Translations under genes and position numbers: made by a program
DNA from: an uncultured Bacteroidota bacterium
GTDB taxonomy: Bacteria > Bacteroidota > Bacteroidia > Chitinophagales > Chitinophagaceae
Length of the DNA: 64,000 nt
Direction of reading: 5' to 3'
NCBI GenBank assembly: GCA_903927185.1
Contig: CAIYLW010000023.1
Span: 1-64,000, forward strand
Notes under the pieces: model-generated
Database searches by the model: none
Told to the model about the DNA's origin: nothing
The model's input: the letters and a program-made list of their open reading frames with translations, nothing else
Part shown: positions 6,659 through 14,470 of the stretch, piece after piece
How positions within the stretch are numbered: the stretch's first letter is position 1
How the letters are laid out: every line of letters starts with the position of its first letter

Positions 6659-9331
6659 ATGAAACTTTATAAAATACTTTTATTTGTTTTAATTTTTTTT
6701 GCAATTAACTATACAATAAAAGCTCAAACAATACCTAGTTATAAAAATGCTTCACTTCCTATTCCAGAAAGGGTTAAGGATCTTTTAATGAGAATGACTC
6801 CAGAAGAAAAATTTTGGCAATTGTTTATGATCCCAGGAGAAATAAAAGATTTACAGGATTTAAGCTTTAAGAACGGGTTATTCGGTTTTCAGGTAAGTGC
6901 TGAATCTTCTGGTACAGGAGCAACAAATCAGATATTAAAATATGGTTTAGATGAAAACGATTTAATTCTTGTTAAAAAAATCAATAAAAGTCAGCATTAT
7001 TTTGTAGATCAAACAAGATTAGGAATCCCCATCATTGCCTTCGATGAAGCATTGCATGGATTGGTTCGAAAAGGAGCAACAGTATTTCCACAGTCTATTG
7101 CACTCGCAGCTACCTGGGACACCGCTTTGATGCACGATGTAGCAAGTGCTATTGCGTTTGAAACAAAAAATAGAGGTATCCGTCAAATACTTTCGCCAGT
7201 TATTAATCTTGCATCAGATACTCGTTGGGGAAGAACAGAAGAGACATATGGAGAAGATCCATTTTTAAGTTCAGCAATGGGTGTTGCCTATATTGCTGCA
7301 TTTGAAAGAAACAATATCATTGCAACTCCAAAACATTTTATTGCTAATGTTGGCGATGGAGGTAGAGACAGTTATCCCATTAATTATAACGAACGACGAT
7401 TATATGAAAACGACTTCGTTCCTTTTATCAATGTAATTAATAAAGCTGGAGCGAGAAGTATTATGACAGCTTATAATTCTGTTAATGGAATCCCAGCCTC
7501 TTCAAATAATTGGTTACTCAATGAAACGCTAAAAAAGAAATGGGGATTTAATGGATTTGTGATTTCAGATGCAAGTGCCGTTGGTGGTGCCAATGTTTTA
7601 CATAACACTTCAAAAACTTACGACGAATCAGGCATACAGGCAATCACCAATGGTTTAGATGTGATTTTTCAAACTGATCACGAACATGGAAAATTATTTA
7701 TCCAACCTTTTTTGGATGGAAGTATTTCAAATGCTATAATTGATTCTGCTGTTGCAAGAGTATTGAAAGTGAAATTTGAGTTAGGTTTATTTGAGACCCC
7801 TTATGCACTGGAAACTTTAATCGATTCAAACACTCTTGATAAACACAAGGAACTTTCAAAAAAAGCATCCATTGAATCTCTAGTATTATTAAAAAATGAA
7901 AATAATATTCTGCCCATCCAAAAAAACATAAAACGAATTGCAATTATAGGTACTGATGCAAAAGAAGGGAGATTGGGCGGCTATTCAGGTCAACCCAATA
8001 AAATTGTAACCATACTATCTGGCATTAAAGATTTAGCCAATAAAAATAACGTAGAAGTATTTTATGCCGATGGCTCCTTAAGATTATCACAGGAAATCCA
8101 AACAATTCCAACAACTTATTTATCCACTATTCAAGATGGGAAAATAGTTTCAGGTTTGTTGGGTGAATATTACAATAATATAGATGCGGTAGGGCATCCC
8201 ATTTTAAATAGAATAGATAAGACAATTGATTTTAATTGGACACTTTATCCTCCCGTGAATGAACTAACTCCAGACTTCTATAGTGTAAGTTGGAAAGGAA
8301 ATTTCACCTCGCCAAAAACAGAAACAATCTCCATTGGATTAAAAGGGAATGATGGGTACCGCTTATACATCAACAATAAACTAATAATTGATCGTTGGTT
8401 GAAACAAAGTTATCATACTGATCTGGTTGATTACAATTTCGAGAAAGACAGACCCTATCCTATTCGAATAGAATTTAAAGAGCCTAATGGCAATGCTCAT
8501 TTACAATTGATATGGAAGGTTTCTAATCAAGAAGAAAAAAAATGGACTGAGGCAATTGAAATTGCAAAAAAATCTGATTTGGTTATTTTTACCGCTGGGA
8601 TTGAAGAAGGTGAATTTAGAGATCGATCCTCACTAGCTCTTCCTGGGAATCAAGAAAAAGTGCTGCAAAAAATTCTTTCCATAGGAAAACCTGTTGTTGT
8701 ATTACTTGTTGGGGGAAGTGCAATAACTATGAAAGATTGGTTACCTAAAACTAATGCTGTAATTGACTGTTGGTACCCAGGCGAAAAAGGAGGAGAAGCT
8801 ATTGCTGCTGTATTATTTGGAGAAGCGAATCCCGCTGGACGGCTTCCAATAAGTTTTGTAAATTCAGAAGGGCAACTTCCATTGGTTTATAACCATTTGC
8901 CTACAGGACGAGGAGATGATTATAATGACCAGAGCGGCTTACCTCTGTTCCCTTTTGGATTTGGGCTTAGTTATACCCAATTTGATTATACCAATTTACA
9001 AATGAACAAAAAGCAGATGACCCCAAATGATACGGCAGTCTTAAGTTTCCAATTAAAAAATATTGGAGAGAGAGATGGTGAAGAAGTAGTTCAATTATAT
9101 ATACATGATGAATTCGCATCAGTAGCCAGACCAGTTATGGAACTAAAAGGATTTCAACGAGTTTCACTAAGGAAAGGAGAATCTAAAATAATCCGGTTTT
9201 TAATTTCAAAAGAATTGCTTGAAATGTATAATTTACAAATGAGTAAACTGGTAGAACCGGGTACATTTAGACTAATGATAGGTGCCTCATCCAAAGATAT
9301 CCGGTTAAAAGAAACCCTTTTGATTCAATAA
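6659..9331 (+). CDS. Glycoside hydrolase family 3 with inserted PA14 domain
   Basis: The 890-residue exported beta-glycosidase has a signal peptide at residues 1-22 (ending TIKAQ). The GH3 N-terminal barrel shows PIIAFDEALHG, SPVINLASDTRWGRTEETYGEDPFL, KHFIAN and GFVISDASAV, where Asp304 is the expected nucleophile. A PA14 sugar-binding domain (about 500-625, GLLGEYYNN to HLQLIWK) is inserted in the C-terminal alpha/beta domain. The likely acid/base Glu lies in the GIEEGEFRDRSSLALP segment. A fibronectin-III-like domain closes the protein (after FGFGLSYTQFDY). The fold suits beta-glucosidase or beta-xylosidase activity; the linkage cannot be told. No SusC/SusD pair is nearby, so it is not in a typical polysaccharide utilization locus. 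Confidence 0.92.
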   Translation: MKLYKILLFVLIFFAINYTIKAQTIPSYKNASLPIPERVKDLLMRMTPEEKFWQLFMIPGEIKDLQDLSFKNGLFGFQVSAESSGTGATNQILKYGLDENDLILVKKINKSQHYFVDQTRLGIPIIAFDEALHGLVRKGATVFPQSIALAATWDTALMHDVASAIAFETKNRGIRQILSPVINLASDTRWGRTEETYGEDPFLSSAMGVAYIAAFERNNIIATPKHFIANVGDGGRDSYPINYNERRLYENDFVPFINVINKAGARSIMTAYNSVNGIPASSNNWLLNETLKKKWGFNGFVISDASAVGGANVLHNTSKTYDESGIQAITNGLDVIFQTDHEHGKLFIQPFLDGSISNAIIDSAVARVLKVKFELGLFETPYALETLIDSNTLDKHKELSKKASIESLVLLKNENNILPIQKNIKRIAIIGTDAKEGRLGGYSGQPNKIVTILSGIKDLANKNNVEVFYADGSLRLSQEIQTIPTTYLSTIQDGKIVSGLLGEYYNNIDAVGHPILNRIDKTIDFNWTLYPPVNELTPDFYSVSWKGNFTSPKTETISIGLKGNDGYRLYINNKLIIDRWLKQSYHTDLVDYNFEKDRPYPIRIEFKEPNGNAHLQLIWKVSNQEEKKWTEAIEIAKKSDLVIFTAGIEEGEFRDRSSLALPGNQEKVLQKILSIGKPVVVLLVGGSAITMKDWLPKTNAVIDCWYPGEKGGEAIAAVLFGEANPAGRLPISFVNSEGQLPLVYNHLPTGRGDDYNDQSGLPLFPFGFGLSYTQFDYTNLQMNKKQMTPNDTAVLSFQLKNIGERDGEEVVQLYIHDEFASVARPVMELKGFQRVSLRKGESKIIRFLISKELLEMYNLQMSKLVEPGTFRLMIGASSKDIRLKETLLIQ

Positions 9332-9334
9332 AAT

Positions 9335-9787
9335 TTATACCCCAAATTGGTGTAAATGATGGTCTAAGTGTTTATAGAACATGTTGTTCCACTCGGCGAT
9401 ATTTAATGACCCAAATGATAAGGATTCTCTTCCTTCAAAATAACTTGCCCCTAATTCTTGTGTCTTTATGATATAGTTGATAAGCCTTTCTTTTTCTGAA
9501 GCAAAATCTTTATCCTCTTTTATTATGAAAGCAGGTGCTGTTTGAATACTTTTCTTATAGGGCGTTTCATTGACTACTGTTTTTTTCACAAATAGTTTCA
9601 ACATGAATTTCACGAATGAATTTGGCGCAGGATGTATATTTTCATACGCCATCTCATAAGTAACATTGCAATGAGCTAACATTTGAGCAACAGACATTTT
9701 TCCCCAAAGTCCTTTTCTATCAGGAGTTAATTGACTAATTCGATCAATTATTTCCTTTGAATCATTCAGGTTAAATACGCTTTTCAT
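9335..9787 (-). CDS. DUF1569 (DinB-like) protein
   Basis: The 150-residue soluble protein resembles the DUF1569 family of DinB-like four-helix bundles: LTPDRKGLWGKMSVAQMLAHCNVTYEMA near the start and HLDHHLHQFGV at the end. The conserved His residues (AHCN and HLDHHLHQ) correspond to the metal-binding positions of the DinB/YfiT fold. The enzymatic role is unknown; relatives act as thiol-dependent transferases or have no known activity. It lies 15 bases after the lipoprotein gene on the same strand, and its stop is 3 bases from the stop of the convergent GH3 gene with no terminator between. Confidence 0.8.
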   Translation of the reverse strand: MKSVFNLNDSKEIIDRISQLTPDRKGLWGKMSVAQMLAHCNVTYEMAYENIHPAPNSFVKFMLKLFVKKTVVNETPYKKSIQTAPAFIIKEDKDFASEKERLINYIIKTQELGASYFEGRESLSFGSLNIAEWNNMFYKHLDHHLHQFGV

Positions 9788-9802
9788 AAAGAGTTTTAAG
9801 AA

Positions 9803-10234
9803 TTAATATTTTAGAACTTTTTTTAAATCTACAAAATAAATAAACAAATCCTGGGGTATCATTAATTTCCCTTTTAGGATCTTACTTTTTGAGAAATACA
9901 TTTTTGCGTTAAAAACTAGAAAGGGTGATCTAAAATCTCTTTCCCTTATATTAAGCTCATGATGGTTGATGAGTATGGTATAATGGGTTTCCGTTAGATT
10001 ACTGATTTTAGTGTAATTATGATCCACAGAATAAGCTGTATCAAAAACGGTAAAAAGTTTCTTGGGGTTTTCTTCTGAGTTATAATAAAAATCTATCACT
10101 TGCTGGGGTAATTGGTACATATCAGCTTTTGTCCAATCCAGTAATTGAACATCCTTTTTATTACTACATGCTGAAAGCAAAAAGAAAGGACTACCAAAAA
10201 TAATGAAAGATAATAGTCTTACTGAAAGCTTCAT
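9803..10234 (-). CDS. Predicted lipoprotein of unknown function
   Basis: From the ATG at 10234 the protein has 143 residues. It begins with a lipoprotein signal peptide (MKLSVRLLSFIIF...) ending in the lipobox LSAC, so it should be acylated at that Cys. The rest has a mix of strands and helices with a long conserved-looking centre (DWTKADMYQLPQQVIDFYYNS) but no motif I can name. The ORF track starts three codons earlier (MVI); I prefer MKLSV as a normal signal-peptide start. It sits between aroE (23 bases upstream) and the DUF1569 gene (15 bases downstream) on the same strand, probably in one operon. Confidence 0.75.
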   Translation of the reverse strand: MKLSVRLLSFIIFGSPFFLLSACSNKKDVQLLDWTKADMYQLPQQVIDFYYNSEENPKKLFTVFDTAYSVDHNYTKISNLTETHYTILINHHELNIRERDFRSPFLVFNAKMYFSKSKILKGKLMIPQDLFIYFVDLKKVLKY

Positions 10235-10257
10235 AATTACCATTTAAAAAATTGAGA

Positions 10258-10995
10258 CTAGGTTATTTCATTCCAAATTCTCCAACTTTCTTCTGCTTGA
10301 AGTATGAGCATTTCATAACCATTTTGAATAGAAGCACCTTTTTGTTTTCCAATAGTTAAGAACTTTGTCTCAGTTGGATTATAAATCAGATCGAACAAAT
10401 GATGTTTGTCAGTTATAAATTCGTAGGGAATTTCAGGCAAATCTTCCAAATTAGGATACATTCCTAAAGGTGTTGTATTTATAATCAGTTGATGGGATTC
10501 CATTATTTCACTATTCAAATCCCGATAACTAATGGCTGTAGATGATGCGGTTCTTGAAACAAATTGATAAGTGATATTGAGTTGTTGAAATACATATTCT
10601 ACTGCAGCTGATGCGCCGCCAGTTCCTAAAATCAAAGCTTTCTGGTGATTTGGTTTTAAAAAGGGTTGTAGAGATTTTTGAAAACCAACTATGTCTGTAT
10701 TGAACCCTATTAATTTGCCATCAATAATTTTCACACAATTACATGCACCCATTTTTTTTACGGGTTCAGATAATTCATCTAGAAAATTAATGACTGCTTT
10801 TTTATATGGTATAGTAATATTAAATCCTTCTAATCCTTTTTTTGTATCCAGAATAATTGTCAATTCTTCAATAGTTGGAATTGAAAAATTTTCATACAAT
10901 GCATTAGCAATGCAAAGCTTCTGAAATTTTTCATTGAAATATTTCTGCGAAAATGAATGCGTTAAAGGATAACCTATTAAGCCAAATAAACGCAT
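10258..10995 (-). CDS. aroE: Shikimate dehydrogenase
   Basis: This enzyme reduces 3-dehydroshikimate to shikimate with NADPH in aromatic amino acid synthesis. In 245 residues it has the substrate loop LIGYPLTHSFSQKYF (with the SxS pair), GFNITIPYK with the catalytic Lys, GACNCVK, FNTDIVGF with the catalytic Asp, the nucleotide-binding GTGGASAAVEY, and INTTPLGMYPN. The ORF track start at 11013 is a TTG within the upstream gene; the ATG at 10995 begins MRLFGLIGYPL, as the family does, and leaves a 7-base gap. It is co-directional with the ComA-like gene. Confidence 0.93.
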   Translation of the reverse strand: MRLFGLIGYPLTHSFSQKYFNEKFQKLCIANALYENFSIPTIEELTIILDTKKGLEGFNITIPYKKAVINFLDELSEPVKKMGACNCVKIIDGKLIGFNTDIVGFQKSLQPFLKPNHQKALILGTGGASAAVEYVFQQLNITYQFVSRTASSTAISYRDLNSEIMESHQLIINTTPLGMYPNLEDLPEIPYEFITDKHHLFDLIYNPTETKFLTIGKQKGASIQNGYEMLILQAEESWRIWNEIT

Positions 10996-11002
10996 AGCAA
11001 AA

Positions 11003-11764
11003 TTATTTATCAAGGTATAAACTGAAAGTGTCTCCTCTTAAACCTATGCGCATGGCTTCTAATGCAAGCATTTCATTGGGTGCGATATTTCCAAGATTCA
11101 CATTACATCCTATTAATTCAAGAAAGTACAATTGTTGTGCTTTCTGTGGAGCTTCCCAAATAATTTTTTCGGCAGGTATTTGTGTTAGAATTTCCTGAAC
11201 CAAGCCTTCACGTACCTCGCCACTTCCGCGATAGATACCCACATTCCCGGCTTCTCTAGCTTCTGCTATAACATAAGATGATCCAGATTCTAATTCAGCT
11301 CTCATCAGCTCAATCCATTTATAAGGAGGGATAATATGAGCTGCATCTTTACTTCCCACTTCACTTAATACAGTAACATGTTTAGTCAATTTTTCAATAT
11401 AACCACATTTTTCCGGATGAGGGATACTGATAGAACCATCACTTACTTCAACATAATTAATACCATAATCTTTACACATTGCGAGATAATCATCAAATTG
11501 ATTTCTGATTAAAAACGCTTCAAATAAAGTACCCCCAAAATACACAGGAATGTCGTATGATTGATATGCCTCAATCTTTTCTCTCAAATTTGGAGTAACA
11601 TAGGCAGTTCCAAAACCCAATTTAACAACATCTACATGAGGACCCGCTATACTCATAAAATTGTGAACTTCAGGAATACTGAGCCCTTTATCCATTACCA
11701 TAGTAATTCCGTATGCTCTTGGTTTCTTTACTCGATCAGGTATCTGAGTCAGATTAAAATTCAT
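11003..11764 (-). CDS. Phosphosulfolactate synthase (ComA) family protein
   Basis: The 253-residue TIM-barrel protein matches the ComA family, which adds sulfite to phosphoenolpyruvate to give (2R)-phospho-3-sulfolactate. Visible motifs are KPRAYGITMVMDKGLS, VDVVKLGFGTAYVTP, VYFGGTLFEAF, YVEVSDGS, VLSEVGSKD, VIAEAREAGNVGIYRGSGEVR, IIWEAPQKAQQLYFLELIG and NVNLGNIAPNEMLALEAMRIGLRGDT. In methanogens ComA starts coenzyme M synthesis, and Bacillus YitD makes sulfolactate. No ComB or ComC gene is nearby, so the product in this organism is unknown. The gene is 7 bases upstream of aroE and may lead an aroE operon. Confidence 0.85.
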   Translation of the reverse strand: MNFNLTQIPDRVKKPRAYGITMVMDKGLSIPEVHNFMSIAGPHVDVVKLGFGTAYVTPNLREKIEAYQSYDIPVYFGGTLFEAFLIRNQFDDYLAMCKDYGINYVEVSDGSISIPHPEKCGYIEKLTKHVTVLSEVGSKDAAHIIPPYKWIELMRAELESGSSYVIAEAREAGNVGIYRGSGEVREGLVQEILTQIPAEKIIWEAPQKAQQLYFLELIGCNVNLGNIAPNEMLALEAMRIGLRGDTFSLYLDK

Positions 11765-11782
11765 ATCGCTTTATTTTCGGCA

Positions 11783-11790
11783 GCAAAAAT
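11783..11790 (-). promoter_or_regulatory. Candidate -7 element upstream of the ComA-like gene
   Basis: The complement of CAAAAATA reads TATTTTTG, a full match to TAnnTTTG, about 19 bases before the ATG at 11764. No TTTG -33 box is seen at the expected distance, so this is only a half-site match. Confidence 0.35.
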
Positions 11791-11845
11791 AGGTTAATCG
11801 AGCGACTTTAAGAGCTACCTCCCGTATCACAATGTTTTTGTTTTC

Positions 11846-13267
11846 TTATATTTTTCTTCCTTTCTTATATCTAGCTACAATATCAACCACTTGATTGTTC
11901 TGAAGTATAGCCGGATTTAGCTCAATAAATTTTTTCAGAAGCTTGGGAGCTTTTTCCATAGCAATTTCTAATTTAAGTAAAGCTTCTTTTGATTTTCCAT
12001 TTGCAAATAAGGCCGTGCTTTGATAAAAAAGAAAAACGGGTTTCCCATCTGTGGCTTTCATTGCTGCGATTGACTGATTCAAAGCCTCTTCAAAAAATTC
12101 TCCTTTGAGTAAACAACGAATAAGGGCTTCCCATCCTGCAACATTTTTTTGTTTTTGTCGAACCACCACACTGAAATATTGGATGGCTTCTTTATATTGT
12201 CCAAGATTAAGGCGACATTCACCCATCGCTAAATTATATTCGGTTATAGTTCGATGAATACGCATGGCATTTTCAAGATGCTTCAATGCACTTTGCCATT
12301 GCTCTTCAAGCATATAAGTAACTGCAATTTTATAATGCAGTTTACTATCATCAGTATTCAAATGCACGGCTTTCTTATAATGAAATCTTGCTTGCGCATA
12401 ATTACCCAAGCGATGATAGCAGTGCCCAATTGCTTCATAAATCACATCTTCAGGTCTTGATAATTCTAAGACTTTCTCTAAAACTTCAATTGCTTCTTTA
12501 TACTTACGCAAACGCAGGAAAGCATCCCCCATATTCCGATATGCATAATCAAATTTTTCATCTATTGCCACTGCATATTGATAAGCATCGATAGATTTTT
12601 CATAGAGTTTTAATCCCTGAAATGCGGCAGCCATATTGAACCAGGCAAGTTCGTTGTAAGGAAACTCATCAATAATTTTTTGATGCAATCGAATACTCTC
12701 TTCATTTCTTCCAGTAAAGTCTGTCCAGAAACAAACCTTATAAAGGGCCTCCTCATTATTGGGTTCTTCCTCTAAAATCAACTTAAGGCAGTCGAATACC
12801 TTATCAAATTCTTCATAATCGTCATAAACGTCTGCTAGTTCAAATAAGAGGTCAATTCGCTCTTCTCCTTCAAAAAGGCTTAATGCAGATTCTAATAGCT
12901 CCACTGCTTTTTGTTGCTGGTCAAGTGCTAAATAGGCATCCGTTTTTAAAATATACAGATTAACATCGTTACTATCGAAAAGCTCAGCTGTTTCAAGAAT
13001 ATTCAGGGCTTCCTGATATTTTCTGTTAGCCAACAACAAATCAGCTTTTTTTATCATTAATAGGGATGAATAAGGAAATTGCTCTAAAGCTATCTCTGAG
13101 GCTTCTAAAGCTTGATTCATGTCGTCTTTTTCATCAAAATAGTCGATAATCCGCTCAAAAGCATCTTCTTCAATGAAAGAATGGCTAATTCCCTGTTTAA
13201 GGTTTTGGTATTGCATTAAGAGTTCTTTGAGCTCCTCTCGGTCTTCGCGGTATGGATTTTCTCTCAT
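11846..13267 (-). CDS. Tetratricopeptide repeat protein
   Basis: The 473-residue soluble protein is built almost entirely of TPR helices, roughly ten repeats between residues 50 and 440. Clear repeat phrases are ASEIALEQFPYSSLLMIKKADLLL, AWFNMAAAFQGLKLYEKSIDAYQYAVAIDEKF, AYRNMGDAFLRLRKYKEAIEVLEKVLEL and IGHCYHRLGNYAQARFHYKKAVHLN. TPR proteins act as protein-protein scaffolds; no partner is evident and there is no signal peptide. The N-terminus (MRENPYREDREELKEL) is highly charged. It is common in Bacteroidota genomes without a known role. It is divergent from the small exported protein at 13404 and 81 bases upstream of the ComA-like gene. Confidence 0.88.
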   Translation of the reverse strand: MRENPYREDREELKELLMQYQNLKQGISHSFIEEDAFERIIDYFDEKDDMNQALEASEIALEQFPYSSLLMIKKADLLLANRKYQEALNILETAELFDSNDVNLYILKTDAYLALDQQQKAVELLESALSLFEGEERIDLLFELADVYDDYEEFDKVFDCLKLILEEEPNNEEALYKVCFWTDFTGRNEESIRLHQKIIDEFPYNELAWFNMAAAFQGLKLYEKSIDAYQYAVAIDEKFDYAYRNMGDAFLRLRKYKEAIEVLEKVLELSRPEDVIYEAIGHCYHRLGNYAQARFHYKKAVHLNTDDSKLHYKIAVTYMLEEQWQSALKHLENAMRIHRTITEYNLAMGECRLNLGQYKEAIQYFSVVVRQKQKNVAGWEALIRCLLKGEFFEEALNQSIAAMKATDGKPVFLFYQSTALFANGKSKEALLKLEIAMEKAPKLLKKFIELNPAILQNNQVVDIVARYKKGRKI

Positions 13268-13403
13268 TGGACTGTTGGTTTATTGAATATAAAACCTTTT
13301 TTTTACTTTTTTTCAACTTACAGGCAACTATTTTCATTTTCCTGCGTCTTATTAATATTATGTGAATTGGCATATTATTAAGAAAAAGTTTTACCTTCAT
13401 ACT

Positions 13404-13760
13404 GTGAGATTTAAGCAAACCATACAAAAAATCGGTATTTCCATCATGTTGGTGATGGCAATACAGGTCGTTTATGCTGCATTTTCATTTTCTGGAATCT
13501 CAGACGAGCATAATAAAAACAGTAAATATTCTTTAAAGAATCTGAACTCAATCTCAAGAAAAGGACTTACTTATTCAGCGATGAAAACGAATTTACAATT
13601 CAGAGGAACACAATTATTGTCTAATAAAGACAATCAAAATAGCTCTGAAATGAATTATATGCTACGTTTTGAAAATGGGAACTCAACTTTTGTATACCCG
13701 TACAAATTCAAAGTAAGAGTACCAACCAAATTTAAAACCCCGGTTGCTCCTCACCATTAA
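13404..13760 (+). CDS. Small exported hypothetical protein
   Basis: The ORF track starts at a GTG (13362); a second in-frame GTG at 13404 begins MRFKQTIQKIGISIMLVMAIQVVYA, a plausible signal peptide, and I use it (118 residues). The mature part is basic and Asn/Ser-rich and ends with VYPYKFKVRVPTKFKTPVAPHH. I do not recognise a family. The stop TAA shares the palindrome TTAA (13757-13760) with the stop of the convergent gene. The start codon is uncertain because no ATG precedes the signal sequence. Confidence 0.55.
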   Translation: MRFKQTIQKIGISIMLVMAIQVVYAAFSFSGISDEHNKNSKYSLKNLNSISRKGLTYSAMKTNLQFRGTQLLSNKDNQNSSEMNYMLRFENGNSTFVYPYKFKVRVPTKFKTPVAPHH

Positions 13761-14392
13761 TTTAATAATCTATAACCACTTGTTGGGATATCATACTTGG
13801 AAGCTTGAACAGGGCTTAGATTAATTTTTGTTGCTATATATCTGACAACAGAGGCACTCTGCTCCTTAACATCAAATTCTAACACAAAACCTGGAACATC
13901 TTTGAATTGGAATTCGAACTCCCGAACAGAAGGAACAATAGCTGTTGCATAATAAATATTATAAATGCTGCTATCTTTTAAGTTTAAAACAGCTTTTTTA
14001 CATTCATATCCCAATATAGTTTTAAACTCATTCACAAAATGAATGGTCATTCCATCAAACTGCTTATTAGCCAACCTCCATTCAGTACTACTCATCTTTG
14101 TCAAAAATTTATTATTCCCAAACTCACGTAGTATAACAGCCGTGCCATTCGATTTGTCATAAATAATTGATTGCAATAAAGAGGGGCTATTTAAATCTAC
14201 CCGACTATCATTCCCTTTGATAAAGACTGTTTTAGAACTTTGTTGAAGTGCTTTTTCGACTTCTTTATTCAAATTGGGTTCTTCTAAACTAATTTGATAG
14301 GTTACTGTACATTCAGCTACCACCCTTTGTTGAGCGTAACTATAATCAGTGAAAAAAAATAAAGGGATAAGCAATCCACAAAATATTTTCAT
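13757..14392 (-). CDS. Exported protein, GLPGLI/DUF4412-like
   Basis: From the ATG at 14392 the 211-residue protein begins with a signal peptide (MKIFCGLLIPLFFFTDYSYAQ). The mature part is a beta-rich domain with VVAECTVTYQISLEE, TVFIKGNDSRVDLNSPSLLQSIIYDKSNG, TILGYECKKAVLNLKD and VPGFVLEFDV, the layout of periplasmic DUF4412 or GLPGLI-type proteins. Function is unknown. The ORF track begins 11 codons earlier; the chosen start gives a normal signal peptide. It lies downstream of yidC but is separated from it by a terminator-like hairpin. Confidence 0.7.
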   Translation of the reverse strand: MKIFCGLLIPLFFFTDYSYAQQRVVAECTVTYQISLEEPNLNKEVEKALQQSSKTVFIKGNDSRVDLNSPSLLQSIIYDKSNGTAVILREFGNNKFLTKMSSTEWRLANKQFDGMTIHFVNEFKTILGYECKKAVLNLKDSSIYNIYYATAIVPSVREFEFQFKDVPGFVLEFDVKEQSASVVRYIATKINLSPVQASKYDIPTSGYRLLN

Positions 14393-14432
14393 AAAATGAA
14401 TTAAGAGATTTCTATTCGAAAGCAATAATAAA

Positions 14433-14464
14433 GAAAGCCCTCAAGATTAATCAGGAGGGCTTTC
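14433..14464 (-). terminator. Terminator hairpin after yidC
   Basis: GAAAGCCCTC (14433-14442) pairs perfectly with GAGGGCTTTC (14455-14464) around a 12-base loop, a few bases after the yidC stop. On the minus strand it is followed by the modest U tract TTATTATT. Confidence 0.65.
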
Positions 14465-14470
14465 AAATAT

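Noticed and set aside
13197-13427. 76-residue minus-strand ORF overlapping the TPR gene start
   Set aside because: Most of it overlaps the TPR gene in another frame, and the extension into the gap is Lys-rich without features; the TPR frame explains the sequence.
13757-13760. Convergent genes sharing the stop palindrome TTAA
   Set aside because: A neat overlap, but TAA/TTA pairs arise easily in AT-rich compact genomes and no function follows from it.
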